DNA from: Thermanaerovibrio acidaminovorans DSM 6589
GTDB taxonomy: Bacteria; Synergistota; Synergistia; Synergistales; Synergistaceae
Assembly: GCF_000024905.1 (NCBI RefSeq)
Contig: NC_013522.1
Coordinates: 1,116,001-1,180,000, forward strand
Length of the DNA stretch: 64,000 bases
Reading direction: 5' to 3'
The notes under the pieces were generated by a model, which saw only the letters and a list, made by a program, of their open reading frames with translations, was not told where the DNA came from and searched no databases. Position 1 is the first letter of the stretch, and every line of letters begins with the position of its first letter. The translations under genes and the position numbers were made by a program. This document shows, piece by piece, positions 1 to 9,028 of the stretch.

Positions 1-293
1 CTCTTGGCGAAGCCCACCGCCACCTTGGTGGGGTGACCGTTGGGATCGAAGGCCTGGCTCCACATGGGCCCCCGGATCTCCTCCTCCACGTCGTCCTGCC
101 TCTCCGCCAGGTCCCTAACGTAGAGCGCCAGCCTCCTAGGGGTCCCATAGGACTCTATGGCCCCGTAGCGAAGGCTGGCCGCCTCCAGCTCCTCCTTAGC
201 CAGCCGCTTGACCTCCTCAAGCCCGAAGGCCAGGAAGGAGGCCGGTATCTCCTCGGTGCCTATCTCGAAGAGAAGGTCCCTGAAGCTCCCCAT
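1..293 (-). CDS. glyS: Glycyl-tRNA synthetase beta subunit, N-terminal part (cut by left edge)
   Basis: Beta subunit of the alpha2-beta2 glycyl-tRNA synthetase, which charges tRNA-Gly in the cytoplasm; the beta chain carries tRNA-binding and accessory domains. The reading frame starts at ATG 293, two bases after the glyQ stop, and opens with MGSFRDLLFEIGTEEIPASF, the conserved GlyS N-terminus (LLxEIGTEEIPA). About 97 codons are present and the frame is open to the left edge. It is the last visible gene of a long minus-strand run and is almost certainly translated with glyQ. Identification is by motif and by context. Confidence 0.93.
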   Translation of the reverse strand, partial: MGSFRDLLFEIGTEEIPASFLAFGLEEVKRLAKEELEAASLRYGAIESYGTPRRLALYVRDLAERQDDVEEEIRGPMWSQAFDPNGHPTKVAVGFAK

Positions 294-295
294 GA

Positions 296-1201
296 CTACT
301 CGCCCCCCCCGAAAGATCCATTGCGATCCGCGAACTTGCCCATGAGCGGGTAACCCATGGTCCGCCTCTGCTCCGCGTAGGCCCTGCAGCAGGCCCCCGC
401 CAACGCCCGGACTCGAGCTATGTAGCCGGTCCGCTCGGTGACGCTTATGGCGCTCCTGGCGTCCAGCAGGTTGAAGGTGTGAGAACACTTGAGCACGTAA
501 TCGTAGGCGGGGAGCACCAGCCCGCTCTCCAGGACCCGCTTGGCCTCCCGCTCGTACAGGGAGAAGAGCTCGAAGAGCATCTTTGGATCCGACACGTCGA
601 AGTTGTAGGTGGAGTGCTCCACCTCCCCCTGATGGTGGATGTCCCCGTACCGCACGTCACCAACCCACTTTAGGTCGTAGACGTTGTCCACCTTCTGGAC
701 GAACATGGCGATCCGCTCCAGGCCATAGGTTATCTCCGCCGGCACGGACTCCATGTCTATCCCCCCCACCTGCTGGAAGTAGGTGAACTGGGTTACCTCC
801 ATGCCATCAAGCCACACCTCCCACCCCAGGCCCCAGGCCCCTATGGTGGGAGACTCCCAGTCGTCCTCCACGAACCTTATGTCGTGATCCGCCGGGTCGA
901 TGCCCAGGGCCTTGAGGCTCTCCAGGTATATCTCCTGGATGTCCTCCGGGGCGGGCTGGACTATCACCTGATACTGGTAGTAGTGCTGCAGCCGATTGGG
1001 GTTCTCCCCGTAGCGGCCGTCGGTGGGGCGTCTGGAGGGCTCCACATAGGCCACCCGCCAGGGCTCGGGCCCCAGCACCCTGAGGGTGGTGGCGGGGTTC
1101 ATAGTTCCGGCCCCCACCTCTATGTCGTAGGGCTGCTGTATGACGCAGCCTTGGTCTGCCCAGAAACGCTCAAGCCTCATCACTATCTCTTGAAAGTTCA
1201 A
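296..1201 (-). CDS. glyQ: Glycyl-tRNA synthetase alpha subunit
   Basis: Catalytic alpha chain of the heterotetrameric class II glycyl-tRNA synthetase. The 301-residue product has the usual family length and shows the N-terminal [20 protein letters not shown] block, the [20 protein letters not shown] motif and the [12 protein letters not shown] segment of GlyQ. The start is TTG at 1201, preceded by a strong GGGAGGGAG ribosome site at about 5-10 bases. The start lies inside the 3' end of recO (32-base overlap), and glyS follows two bases after the stop, so translation is probably coupled through recO-glyQ-glyS. Confidence 0.96.
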   Translation of the reverse strand: MNFQEIVMRLERFWADQGCVIQQPYDIEVGAGTMNPATTLRVLGPEPWRVAYVEPSRRPTDGRYGENPNRLQHYYQYQVIVQPAPEDIQEIYLESLKALGIDPADHDIRFVEDDWESPTIGAWGLGWEVWLDGMEVTQFTYFQQVGGIDMESVPAEITYGLERIAMFVQKVDNVYDLKWVGDVRYGDIHHQGEVEHSTYNFDVSDPKMLFELFSLYEREAKRVLESGLVLPAYDYVLKCSHTFNLLDARSAISVTERTGYIARVRALAGACCRAYAEQRRTMGYPLMGKFADRNGSFGGGE

Positions 1202-1952
1202 GGGTCTCCCTCCCGGTTAGCAAAATGTTAGCCCTGACAAGGCCCCTCATCCAGAGGATTATAACCTCCCACCGGGCCCTCAAGGCCCTGGCGTCCCCAT
1301 CAGGAAATCTGGACCGGCACCACTCAAGGAACCTCCGATGGGGAAGATACACAGCGGAACCCAGGTCCCGAAGCTGCTCCAAAGACACCTCCCGATGGGG
1401 GCAACAACAGACCGGTCCCTGGTCCGACAACCTCGTCGGTCCCCCAACTGGGGAGGAGCACTCGCAACAGCGGGACAGGTCCGGCAATACCCCCTCGGAG
1501 GCCAACCAGCGCCCCAGGAACCTGGCCTCCGCCGGCCCCGACGGGGCCAACTCCTTCAGGGTGCAAAAGAAACCCCACAGCAGAGTAAGCAGGTCATCCT
1601 GAGGGAGGAAGCACGGCAGATGCCCCACCAGCTCCAGCACGTCCACCGCCCCACGAATGGAGAGGGGCAAATGCCTAAGGGACACGTAGCTGTCCACCAG
1701 GGACACCTCCCGGAGCGCAACCGACCGACCGGAGCAGTGGAAGCGAAACTCTCCCCAGGACATGACCTCCGTGGCGGCCCCCAGGGTGGACCGGCTCCCC
1801 AACGGAACGGTGCCCCAGATGAGCCCGTGCCCCCTAAGGAGGAAGAGGACCCGCCTGGACCTCTCCCTCTCCTCCCGACGGACCACCACCCCGTGAGCCA
1901 GCAGGTCCCCCCGGGGAAGGTGCCGATGAAGGTGAAGCGGCAGGGACCTCAA
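1170..1952 (-). CDS. recO: DNA repair protein RecO
   Basis: RecO helps load RecA on SSB-coated single-stranded DNA with RecF/RecR. The 260-residue product is of family length. The N-terminal OB-fold part ([16 protein letters not shown] through [14 protein letters not shown]) matches the RecO pattern, and a Cys-rich stretch around residues 162-188 (CCECSSP ... PVCCCPH) corresponds to the RecO zinc finger. The frame opens with TTG at 1952, three bases after the era stop, without a convincing Shine-Dalgarno, so the exact start is uncertain. Position between era and glyQ is the classical neighbourhood for recO. The sequence is fairly divergent, so the call rests on motif plus synteny. Confidence 0.85.
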   Translation of the reverse strand: MRSLPLHLHRHLPRGDLLAHGVVVRREERERSRRVLFLLRGHGLIWGTVPLGSRSTLGAATEVMSWGEFRFHCSGRSVALREVSLVDSYVSLRHLPLSIRGAVDVLELVGHLPCFLPQDDLLTLLWGFFCTLKELAPSGPAEARFLGRWLASEGVLPDLSRCCECSSPVGGPTRLSDQGPVCCCPHREVSLEQLRDLGSAVYLPHRRFLEWCRSRFPDGDARALRARWEVIILWMRGLVRANILLTGRETLELSRDSDEA

Positions 1953-1955
1953 GGC

Positions 1956-2867
1956 TCAGGAACCGTACCCCATGTGCCTCAACATGGAGGGGTTCTTCCT
2001 CCACTTGGGCCTCACCTTCACCCACAGGTCCAGGTCCACCGGGTACCCGAAGGCCCTCTCCATGTCCGACTCCGCGGCCTCCCTTATGGCCTTTATCATC
2101 CTGCCGTTGGCCCCTATTATTATCCCTTTCTGCCCCTCCTTCTCCACCACGATGGAGGCCCGGACCGCCAGGCGCTTCCTGTCCGGGTACTCGTCGGGGC
2201 TCTTGAAGGACTCCACCACCACCGCCACGCAGTGGGGTACCTCCTCCTCCACCGCAAGGAAGATCTTCTCCCTTATTATCTCCTCCGCCAGGAAGCGCTC
2301 GGTCCTGTCTATCAGGAACTCCTCCGGGAAGAGGGGCAGGGACTCGGGAAGCCACTTGACCATGGCCTCCTTCAACACGTCCAGGTTGGTTCCCTGGGTG
2401 GCGGATACGGGCACCACCGCATCGAAACGGTACTGGTCCTGGTAAAGGGCCACCACGTCCCAGAAGTCGTCCTTACGAGCCAACAGGTCCACCTTGTTGA
2501 CGCAGAGGAGGGCGGGACGCCCCGCCTCCTGGATCCACTCCAGGACCCGACGGTCCAGGGACGAGATCCCCTTGGAGGTGGCGTCCACCACGAAGCATAT
2601 GCCGCACACGTCCTCCAGCGCGGCCCTTATCTGGGAGATCATGAACCTCCCCAGGTCGTGACGGGGCTCGTGAACCCCCGGGGTGTCCACCAGGACGATC
2701 TGGTAGCCATCCCCCTGGACTATGCCCCGTATGGCGTGCCTGGTGGTCTGAGCCTTTGGGGAGACCGCCATCACCTTCTCCCCCACCAGGGCGTTGGCAA
2801 GGGACGACTTGCCAACGTTGGGCCTGCCCAGAAGGGCCACGCAACCGGACCTGAAGCCTACCTCCAT
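1956..2867 (-). CDS. era: GTPase Era
   Basis: Era is a Ras-like GTPase that binds the 3' end of 16S rRNA and assists 30S assembly. The product of 303 residues has P-loop GRPNVGKSSLAN (about residues 14-25), the switch region with KAQTTRHAI, DTPGVHEP (G3), NKVD (G4) and a C-terminal KH domain with the GANGRMIKAIREAAE loop. A longer open frame exists upstream, but the ATG at 2867 overlaps the cdd stop as TGATG and gives the normal Era N-terminus, so I take that start. Family length is about 300. Confidence 0.96.
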   Translation of the reverse strand: MEVGFRSGCVALLGRPNVGKSSLANALVGEKVMAVSPKAQTTRHAIRGIVQGDGYQIVLVDTPGVHEPRHDLGRFMISQIRAALEDVCGICFVVDATSKGISSLDRRVLEWIQEAGRPALLCVNKVDLLARKDDFWDVVALYQDQYRFDAVVPVSATQGTNLDVLKEAMVKWLPESLPLFPEEFLIDRTERFLAEEIIREKIFLAVEEEVPHCVAVVVESFKSPDEYPDRKRLAVRASIVVEKEGQKGIIIGANGRMIKAIREAAESDMERAFGYPVDLDLWVKVRPKWRKNPSMLRHMGYGS

Positions 2868-3274
2868 CAATCCCTCTCCTTCAGCTCGAACCCGTAGGGC
2901 AGGAGCTCCCGGCACCTTACCTCCACCCTCTGCCCTCCCCATTGGAAGAGCACCAACATATCCGGGTTGTGCTCCATGAGGACCTGCCTGCAGGCTCCAC
3001 AGGGGGAACAGTCCACGTCCTCGGGCCCCCTTACCGCTATGGCCACCGGCTTGGAACTCCCGGCGGCCACCATGGAGCATATGGCGGACCTCTCGGCACA
3101 CTGGGTCAGACCGTAGCTACTGTTCTCCACGTTGCAACCCAGGAAAACCTTCCGATCATCACACAGAAGGGCTGCCCCCACCGAGAACCCGGAGTAGCCG
3201 CTATATGCCCTGCCCCGGGCCTTCAACGCCAACTCCCAAAGCCGGTCAAGTTCCTCCTCCGTAAGGTTAATCAT
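2867..3274 (-). CDS. cdd: Cytidine deaminase
   Basis: Zinc enzyme of pyrimidine salvage that hydrolyses cytidine and deoxycytidine to uridine and deoxyuridine. The 135-residue product carries the two zinc-ligand motifs CAERSA (Cys plus catalytic Glu) and PCGACRQ, as well as the FSVGAALL and GCNVENSSYG substrate-binding segments. Three candidate starts lie within 15 bases (TTG 3289, ATG 3280, ATG 3274). The run of seven G sits right against ATG 3280 but 6 bases before ATG 3274, so I prefer 3274. The 5' end overlaps the CNNM gene stop and the 3' end overlaps the era start. Confidence 0.95.
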   Translation of the reverse strand: MINLTEEELDRLWELALKARGRAYSGYSGFSVGAALLCDDRKVFLGCNVENSSYGLTQCAERSAICSMVAAGSSKPVAIAVRGPEDVDCSPCGACRQVLMEHNPDMLVLFQWGGQRVEVRCRELLPYGFELKERD

Positions 3275-4547
3275 CCTCATCCCCCCCAAATCTATCTTCC
3301 AACCTCCTGAACCTTACCTCCATTATCCTGTGCCCCTGCACCTTGGTGACCTCTATGGACCAGTCATCGTAGAGTATCCCCTGTCCCTCCTCGGGGAAGG
3401 CCCCCAGGATGGACAGAACGAAACCCGCCACGGTGTCCACGTCCTCCGCCTGGAATTGGTGTCCCAGCGCCTCGGACAGGTCCTCCAGGTGGACGTGCCC
3501 CTGAACCACGAAGACCCCACCCTCCTCCTGGATGGGGGGAATCTCCTCGTCGTACTCGTCCTGGATCTCCCCCACTATCTCCTCCAGAAGGTCCTCCAGG
3601 GTCACAAGCCCGGCGGTGCCCCCGTACTCGTCCACCACCACCGCCATGTGGACCCGGGCCTTCTTCATCCTGTCGAAGAGCTCCCCTATCCTCATGGTCT
3701 CCGGCACGAACAGGCAGTCCCGCTTGCAGTCCTCCACCGGCCGATCCATATCCCCCTGGGTCAGGTTCCGCAAAAGATCCTTGACGTAAAGGATCCCCAC
3801 CACGTGATCCATGTCACCCTCGTATATGGGCATCCGGGAATGGCCGCTGTCCATGAAGATCCTAACCGCATCCCTCACGGTGCTACCCGCCACCACCGCC
3901 ACCACATCGGTCCTGGGGACCATTATCTCCGACACCCGGGTCTCCTCAAAGGAGATGATCCCGTGGATCATCTTCCTCTCCTCCTCCTCCAGGGCGCCGC
4001 TGGCGCTGCCCTCCTTCACCATGTGATCTATCTCCTCCCGGGTGACCAGGGAGGCGGTATCCAAACGGATCCCCATGGTCCTACCCAGGAAGGTCAGGAT
4101 CCACTGGACCAGGGATATGACCGGCCACAGGAGGAAGTTGAGAAGCCGTATCACCGGTAGCAGGTTGAGGAGGAAGCCGTCGGGCCTGGCTATGGCAGAG
4201 GCCTTGGGCAGGATCTCACAGAAGAACACGATGACCACCGTCATGAGGAGCACCGATATCCATATCCCGTCCCCCCCGACCAGGGACACCGCCACCGCGG
4301 ACGCTATGGCGCTGGCGGATATGTTCACCAGGTTGTTGCCCACCAGGGTCACCGTGAGGGCCCTCTGCCGGTGGGAGGCCAACCAGGACAGGTGCCGCCT
4401 CCTGTGGGGGTTCGCCTCCTCAAGGGCGGCCAATCGGGCCTTGGAGACGGCGGTCATGGCGGTCTCCATGGCGCTGAAAAGGAAAGACGCGGCCAAAAGA
4501 GACAAAAGGTAGATGTAGAGGAATTTACTGCCTACTTCATCGGTCAC
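3267..4547 (-). CDS. CNNM/CorC-type transporter with CBS pair (hemolysin C family)
   Basis: Integral membrane protein of the CNNM/CorB family (DUF21, CBS pair, CorC_HlyC domain), associated with Mg2+ or Co2+ efflux in characterised relatives. The 426-residue chain shows an N-terminal DUF21 domain with several hydrophobic segments and the signature ASFLFSAMETAMTAVSKAR. It continues with two CBS domains beginning near VSEIMVPRTDVVAV and VPETMRIGELFDRM, the second containing VDEYGGTAGLVTLEDLLEEI. The C-terminal CorC domain carries VQGHVHLEDL. The start is GTG at 4547. It sits between ybeY and cdd, a common position for this family. Substrate is inferred from the family only. Confidence 0.9.
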   Translation of the reverse strand: MTDEVGSKFLYIYLLSLLAASFLFSAMETAMTAVSKARLAALEEANPHRRRHLSWLASHRQRALTVTLVGNNLVNISASAIASAVAVSLVGGDGIWISVLLMTVVIVFFCEILPKASAIARPDGFLLNLLPVIRLLNFLLWPVISLVQWILTFLGRTMGIRLDTASLVTREEIDHMVKEGSASGALEEEERKMIHGIISFEETRVSEIMVPRTDVVAVVAGSTVRDAVRIFMDSGHSRMPIYEGDMDHVVGILYVKDLLRNLTQGDMDRPVEDCKRDCLFVPETMRIGELFDRMKKARVHMAVVVDEYGGTAGLVTLEDLLEEIVGEIQDEYDEEIPPIQEEGGVFVVQGHVHLEDLSEALGHQFQAEDVDTVAGFVLSILGAFPEEGQGILYDDWSIEVTKVQGHRIMEVRFRRLEDRFGGDEDD

Positions 4548-4611
4548 CTTGTTTCCCTTCCCTTTCTAGGCCCCCATGGGGGCTTGCAATTAAACAACCC
4601 TTGCTCAAACA

Positions 4612-5091
4612 TTATACCGTAAAGCCCATCAGCTCATCCTGCAGAAGCCACATCTCCCGCCGCTGCTCCTCGTCCCCGTGATCGAACCCAAGGAGGTGAA
4701 GGAACCCGTGATGGATCACCAGGAGCACCCCGCGGGCCCTATCCCCCTCCCCCAGGGGCTCCACGTCCTGAACGCAGACCAGCACATCCCCCAGGGGCAG
4801 CCACCGCCACCCCACCGGGGGGGAGAACCGCCCATCCTCCTCCCAAAGGGGGAAGGAGAGCACGTCGGTGGAGCTGTCGACCTGCCTATACTTGAGGTTC
4901 ACCTCCCTCATGGCCTCCGGCTCCACGAAGGAGAGGCTCACCTCCACCCCCTCCACCTGGTGGGGGATTAGGGAGCGATGCTCCCGGAGGAACCTCTCCC
5001 AGGCACCCTCCAGCGTCTCCTTCAGGTCCTCAAAGAGGGGGGGGACCGACCCCGATATGGACAACGAAACCCTCAAATCCAAAACGATCAC
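4612..5091 (-). CDS. ybeY: Endoribonuclease / 16S rRNA maturation factor YbeY
   Basis: YbeY is a metal-dependent single-strand RNase involved in 16S rRNA 3'-end maturation and ribosome quality control. The 159-residue product has the diagnostic three-histidine zinc motif HGFLHLLGFDHGDEEQR near the C-terminus and the preceding TDVLSFPLWE segment. The start is taken at GTG 5091; no clear Shine-Dalgarno is visible, and in-frame TTG codons follow closely. It lies 37 bases after the HD-domain gene and is followed by the CNNM gene, the standard ybeY neighbourhood. Confidence 0.94.
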   Translation of the reverse strand: MIVLDLRVSLSISGSVPPLFEDLKETLEGAWERFLREHRSLIPHQVEGVEVSLSFVEPEAMREVNLKYRQVDSSTDVLSFPLWEEDGRFSPPVGWRWLPLGDVLVCVQDVEPLGEGDRARGVLLVIHHGFLHLLGFDHGDEEQRREMWLLQDELMGFTV

Positions 5092-5128
5092 TCACAATCC
5101 AAACGATGGTAGGCCCTCCAGGGTCCGC

Positions 5129-7003
5129 TCAGACGGGGCGGACCGCCCGGGTGTGCCTCATGGACCTCAGGGTCTTCACAAAGGAGTCCCTTATGATCCT
5201 CATGTCCTGTATGGTGAAGTCCACCTGATCGAGCTGATGGGAGTCCAGCTTGGATTTTATTACCTCCTCCACCATCCCCTCCAGCTCCGATGGGTCGTCC
5301 AACTTGGATCCCATGGATTTGGCCGCCGCCTCCACCGAGTCAGCCAGCATCACCAGGGCGGTCTCCCTGCTCCGGGGGGGCGGCCCGGGGTACGAGAACT
5401 GCTCGATGGGGACATCCTCGCCCATGGACTTGGCCTTCCGGTAAAAGTAGGCCAGGCAGGTGGTGCCGTGGTGCTCCGAGATGAAGTCCTTTACGAAGTC
5501 GGGCAGGCCGTACTGATCCGCCATCTCGAGGCCGTCCTTTACGTGGGAGAGGATGACCAGGGCGGAGAGGGACGGGGACAGTCCGTCATGCACGTTCTCC
5601 CCCACCTGGTTCTCGATGAAGAACTTGGGCCGGCGGAGCTTGCCTATGTCGTGATAGTAGGCCCCGGCCCTGACCAGGAGGCCCTCCAGCCCCAGCCGCT
5701 CCGCCGCCTCCTCCGCTATGGTGCCCACCGTCAGGCAGTGGTGGTAGGTGCCAGGGGCCTCCAGCTGGAGCCGCTTCAGAAGCGCGCTGGAGGGGTGGCT
5801 CAGCTCCATCAGCATGAGGGGGGAGATGACGCCGAACAGCCTCTCCCACAGGGGCAACAGGGCCAGGATCAGGCTGGGGCACAGGAGGGACAGGACCCCG
5901 TAAGTCAGGAACAGGTTCATGTCCATGGGGGCCCCGAAGCCCCATCGGACGAAAATGGAGGCCACGGCTATCAGGGCAAAGTAGGAGACCAGCCTTCCAA
6001 GGAGGGAGAGGCGTGAGGTGCTGCCCTTGAGGAGCACGTAGCCCAAGCCGGAGGAGAGCACCGCCTGGACTACCTGGACCGCCGCAAGGGGGGGGAAGTA
6101 GACGAAGCATATTATGGCACCCACTATGCCCCAACCCAACGAGAGGCCGAAGGCGGGGGCCACCGGCAACGTCAGGAACAGCCAGGAGGCCAGGGCGGCA
6201 GGGAACATCAGGTCCATGAGCCAGAAGGAGAGCACCAGTTGCACCCCCCAGCAGAGGATCACCACCGAGAGGACGAAGCACCACTGCCGGGGCTTCATGT
6301 CGTCCCTGCCGCCCGTGGATCGGGAGAAGAGGGACCAGCTCATGGCGGACCAGGCCATCACCGCCAGAAGGGACCAAGCAAATCTCTTCCAGGGGAACGA
6401 CCTGTCCCGGTAACCCTCGGACATCAGCAGCCTGGCCAGTCCGTCGTTTATCATCTGACCCTCGTAGGCGATGACGCTGCCCACCGAACCAGCGGACTCA
6501 GCGGACTCCACCACCTCCAGGACCACCTGGAAGACCACGTTTTTGTCCCCCTGGTCCATCTGGAGCCGGTCAACCATGCTCCAGATCGCCGCCTCCACCG
6601 ACCGACGGTCCGAGAGGTCCAGCCGGCCCGCGGCGGCCATCTCGACCACCGCCGCGGAGGAGGTTATTATCCTGCCCCGCCTTGGTCCGTCCATTGACAT
6701 GATGAGCCCCAGGAGCCGAGGGGAGAGGACGTCCTCCGGGGACTCCAGGAGAACCTTGGCGGTGCCCAACATGACGTCCTTGACCCCCAGCCCCCTGAGC
6801 CAGGAGGTCCTGATCCTGTAGGTCACCGGCGCGGGCTCCCCCACCATGAACCCCCGGGGCCTCTCGATCAGCCACCAGTTGGACAGCACCCCCAGGGCGA
6901 AGAGGGTCACCGCCAAGAGGACAAACCACCCCCCCTGGGGGTCCAAGGGATTGAGGCCCCCAACGGGCCTCAATCCCTTAAGCCTCTCTCCCCTTGCCCT
7001 CAT
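5129..7003 (-). CDS. 7TM receptor-type HD-domain phosphodiesterase (PgpH-like)
   Basis: Membrane HD-domain hydrolase of the 7TMR-HDED/HD family (YqfF/PgpH); characterised relatives degrade cyclic di-AMP. The 624-residue chain has an N-terminal transmembrane helix (about residues 27-47), an extracytoplasmic HDED region, a block of roughly seven transmembrane helices (about residues 220-400) and a cytoplasmic HD domain. In the HD domain, TYHHCLTVGTIAEEAAERL, AGAYYHDIGKL and ISEHHGTTC provide the metal-binding His/Asp residues. The start codon ATG 7003 lies inside the phoH tail (26-base overlap), and a perfect 13-bp inverted repeat falls in codons 9-19. Cyclic di-AMP as substrate is inferred from the family. 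Confidence 0.9.
   Translation of the reverse strand: MRARGERLKGLRPVGGLNPLDPQGGWFVLLAVTLFALGVLSNWWLIERPRGFMVGEPAPVTYRIRTSWLRGLGVKDVMLGTAKVLLESPEDVLSPRLLGLIMSMDGPRRGRIITSSAAVVEMAAAGRLDLSDRRSVEAAIWSMVDRLQMDQGDKNVVFQVVLEVVESAESAGSVGSVIAYEGQMINDGLARLLMSEGYRDRSFPWKRFAWSLLAVMAWSAMSWSLFSRSTGGRDDMKPRQWCFVLSVVILCWGVQLVLSFWLMDLMFPAALASWLFLTLPVAPAFGLSLGWGIVGAIICFVYFPPLAAVQVVQAVLSSGLGYVLLKGSTSRLSLLGRLVSYFALIAVASIFVRWGFGAPMDMNLFLTYGVLSLLCPSLILALLPLWERLFGVISPLMLMELSHPSSALLKRLQLEAPGTYHHCLTVGTIAEEAAERLGLEGLLVRAGAYYHDIGKLRRPKFFIENQVGENVHDGLSPSLSALVILSHVKDGLEMADQYGLPDFVKDFISEHHGTTCLAYFYRKAKSMGEDVPIEQFSYPGPPPRSRETALVMLADSVEAAAKSMGSKLDDPSELEGMVEEVIKSKLDSHQLDQVDFTIQDMRIIRDSFVKTLRSMRHTRAVRPV
6947..6977 (-). repeat. 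Perfect 13-bp inverted repeat at the phoH/HD-gene junction
   Basis: GGGATTGAGGCCC and its exact reverse complement are separated by a 5-base loop. The hairpin begins immediately after the phoH TAA stop (6978-6980) and lies within the first codons of the downstream HD gene. There is no U-tract, so it is not a standard terminator. It could sequester or set the start of the HD protein, stabilise the phoH mRNA 3' end, or be a chance of codon choice. The symmetry is seen; the function is inference. Confidence 0.6.
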
Positions 7004-7931
7004 GGTCCTCGTAGGCCCGCACTATCTTCTGGACTATGGGGTGCCTCACCACGTCGGCGGCGGAGAGGCGCACGAAGGATATCCCCTCTATGCCCCCCAA
7101 TATGGCCTCCACCCCCGCAAGCCCCGACTCCCTACCTTGGGGCAGGTCCACCTGGGTTACGTCCCCGGTTATCACCGCCCTGGAGCCCATGCCCATCCGG
7201 GTGAGAAACATCTTCATCTGCTCCGGGGTGGTATTCTGGGCCTCGTCGAGTATTATGAAGCTGTCGTTCAGGGTCCTCCCCCTCATGTAGGCCAAGGGGA
7301 CGATCTCGATCACCTTGCGATCCAGCAACCTCATGAACTTGTCGGGGCTCAGGAGGTCGAAAAAGGCGTCGTACAGGGGACGAAGGTAGGGCTCCACCTT
7401 CTCCATTATGTCCCCGGGCAGGAAGCCCAGCCGTTCCCCCGCCTCCACCACGGGCCTCACCAGGACTATCCTGTTTATGGCCCCCCGCTTGAGCATCGAT
7501 AGGGCGAAGGCCGCCGCCAGGTAGGTCTTGCCGGTCCCGGCGGGGCCGATGGCGAAGGTCACGTCGCTGGCCGTAAGGGCCCTGACGTAATCCCTCTGAC
7601 CCTTGGTGTGGGGCCTCACCTGACGGCCCTTGGCGGTCTGGTATACCACCAGGCCACGGGCATCCTCCAGGGAACTGGGAGGGCCCCCCCGGCGGACCTC
7701 CTCCATGGCCTCCCTGAGCACGTGAGGATCCAGGGGAAGGAGATCGTCCCCCAGGGCGGATATGCGAGACAGGAGCTCCGCGGCGCCCCGGATCGCCTCC
7801 TCCCCTCCCCTTATGGTCACCGAGTCCCCCCGGTGGAGGATCTGAACCGAAAGGCCCCTCTCCAGCTCCTCCAGGACCCTGTCCTGCCCCGGGAACGGTG
7901 GGACCTTGATGCTCAAAGGGCTACCGTCCAT
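6978..7931 (-). CDS. phoH: PhoH-like ATPase
   Basis: Cytoplasmic P-loop ATPase of the PhoH family, related to the helicase core of superfamily 1 and linked to RNA metabolism with YbeY. The 317-residue product has an N-terminal KH-like region, the Walker A motif GPAGTGKTYLAAA (about residues 134-146), the Walker B stretch FIILDEAQNTTPEQMK, and the GDVTQVDLP motif. The 3' end overlaps the HD-domain gene, and a NifU-like gene lies 10 bases upstream. The phoH-HD-ybeY order is conserved across Firmicutes and related phyla. Confidence 0.95.
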   Translation of the reverse strand: MDGSPLSIKVPPFPGQDRVLEELERGLSVQILHRGDSVTIRGGEEAIRGAAELLSRISALGDDLLPLDPHVLREAMEEVRRGGPPSSLEDARGLVVYQTAKGRQVRPHTKGQRDYVRALTASDVTFAIGPAGTGKTYLAAAFALSMLKRGAINRIVLVRPVVEAGERLGFLPGDIMEKVEPYLRPLYDAFFDLLSPDKFMRLLDRKVIEIVPLAYMRGRTLNDSFIILDEAQNTTPEQMKMFLTRMGMGSRAVITGDVTQVDLPQGRESGLAGVEAILGGIEGISFVRLSAADVVRHPIVQKIVRAYEDHEGKGREA

Positions 7932-7941
7932 GCGATGCGAT

Positions 7942-8190
7942 CTAGCCTTCCCGCTTGACGGCGGTCACCGACGGGAACGAACGCCTTATGACCTGCTCCA
8001 CCTGGACCCTCAAAGTCTCCTGGGCGAACGGGCAGGTCCCACAGGCCCCGGTGAGGGCCACGGTTACCACCCCACTGGCCTGGTCGAAGCCCTTGAAGTC
8101 TATGTCGCCCCCGTGGGACTGAAGGGCGGGCCTTATCTCTTCCTCGATAAGCTTCTTGATCTGCTCCTCCAACTGGATCACACCTTCCAT
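7942..8190 (-). CDS. NifU C-terminal-domain protein (Nfu-type Fe-S carrier)
   Basis: Small Fe-S cluster scaffold or carrier. The 82-residue protein is a stand-alone NifU C-terminal domain with HGGDIDFKGF and the cluster-binding GACGTCPFAQETL motif (CxxC). Its length is typical of single-domain Nfu proteins. It starts at ATG 8190, 22 bases after mazG, within the long minus-strand run. Which apo-proteins it serves cannot be told from this window; Fe-S proteins encoded here include PyrK and NfnA/NfnB. Confidence 0.92.
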   Translation of the reverse strand: MEGVIQLEEQIKKLIEEEIRPALQSHGGDIDFKGFDQASGVVTVALTGACGTCPFAQETLRVQVEQVIRRSFPSVTAVKREG

Positions 8191-8212
8191 ATGGTCTTTA
8201 TCGATCAGGGGG

Positions 8213-9013
8213 CTAGCGCCCCTCCGACTCCTTGGCCCTCTCCCAGAGGGAGTCCAGCTCCTCCAGGGACATGTCCAACATGGCCCCCGGGCTGGAGATC
8301 ATGCCCTCCATGGCCCTGAATCGCCGGTCAAACTTGTCACAGGAACCCCTGAGGGCCTCCTCGGGGTCGATCCCCGTCCGGCGGGCCAGGTTCACCACCG
8401 CGAACAGCAGGTCACCCACCTCGTCCCTCATCCGATCCACCTCACCGGACGAGAGGGCCTCCAGAACCTCCTGGACCTCCTCGGAGATCTTATCCAGCAC
8501 CGGCCCCTGGTCCCCTGGACCCCAGTCAAACCCTACCTTGGCGGCCCGCTCCTGGATCCTAAGGGCCCTCAAGAGGGCCGGCAACCCCCTGGGGATCCCC
8601 GCCATGGCGGACCCGTCCCTATCCTCCTGGATCCGCTTCCGGGACTTTATGGCCTCCCAGTTGCGGCTCACTTCCTCAGCGGACGACACCTCAACGTCAC
8701 CGAACACGTGAGGGTGCCGATGAATCAACTTGTTGACCAGCCCGTCCACCACGTCCCCCAGATTGAAGTCCCCCTGCTCCTTGGCGATCTGGGATATGAA
8801 CAGCACCTGCAACAGCAGATCCCCCGCCTCCTCCCGGATGGCACCAAGATCCATCTGATCTATGGCTTCCACCAGCTCGAAGGCCTCCTCGATTATATAT
8901 CTCCTGAGGGATCCCAGGGTCTGTTCCCGATCCCAAGGACAGCCGCCGGGGGACCTGAGACGTTCCATTATCGACACCAGCTTCTCCACCTTGCACCCAA
9001 GAGAGGAGCTCAA
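8213..9013 (-). CDS. mazG: Nucleoside triphosphate pyrophosphohydrolase MazG
   Basis: Hydrolyses NTPs and dNTPs to monophosphate plus pyrophosphate, a house-cleaning role. The 266-residue protein has the tandem MazG arrangement. The first domain carries LRSPGGCPWDREQT, EEAFELVEAI and EEAGDLLLQVLF; the second carries a shorter EEVQEVLEAL and DEVGDLLFAVVNLAR. The E-x-x-E and E-x-x-D metal residues are present. The start is taken at TTG 9013, 15 bases after mfd, and could be a few codons further in. Length matches the two-domain family. Confidence 0.94.
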   Translation of the reverse strand: MSSSLGCKVEKLVSIMERLRSPGGCPWDREQTLGSLRRYIIEEAFELVEAIDQMDLGAIREEAGDLLLQVLFISQIAKEQGDFNLGDVVDGLVNKLIHRHPHVFGDVEVSSAEEVSRNWEAIKSRKRIQEDRDGSAMAGIPRGLPALLRALRIQERAAKVGFDWGPGDQGPVLDKISEEVQEVLEALSSGEVDRMRDEVGDLLFAVVNLARRTGIDPEEALRGSCDKFDRRFRAMEGMISSPGAMLDMSLEELDSLWERAKESEGR

Positions 9014-9028
9014 ACCAACACCTCCAGT

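Noticed and set aside
1338-2897. 519-codon plus-strand open frame opposite recO and era
   Set aside because: Shadow of two recognised genes in a conserved order.
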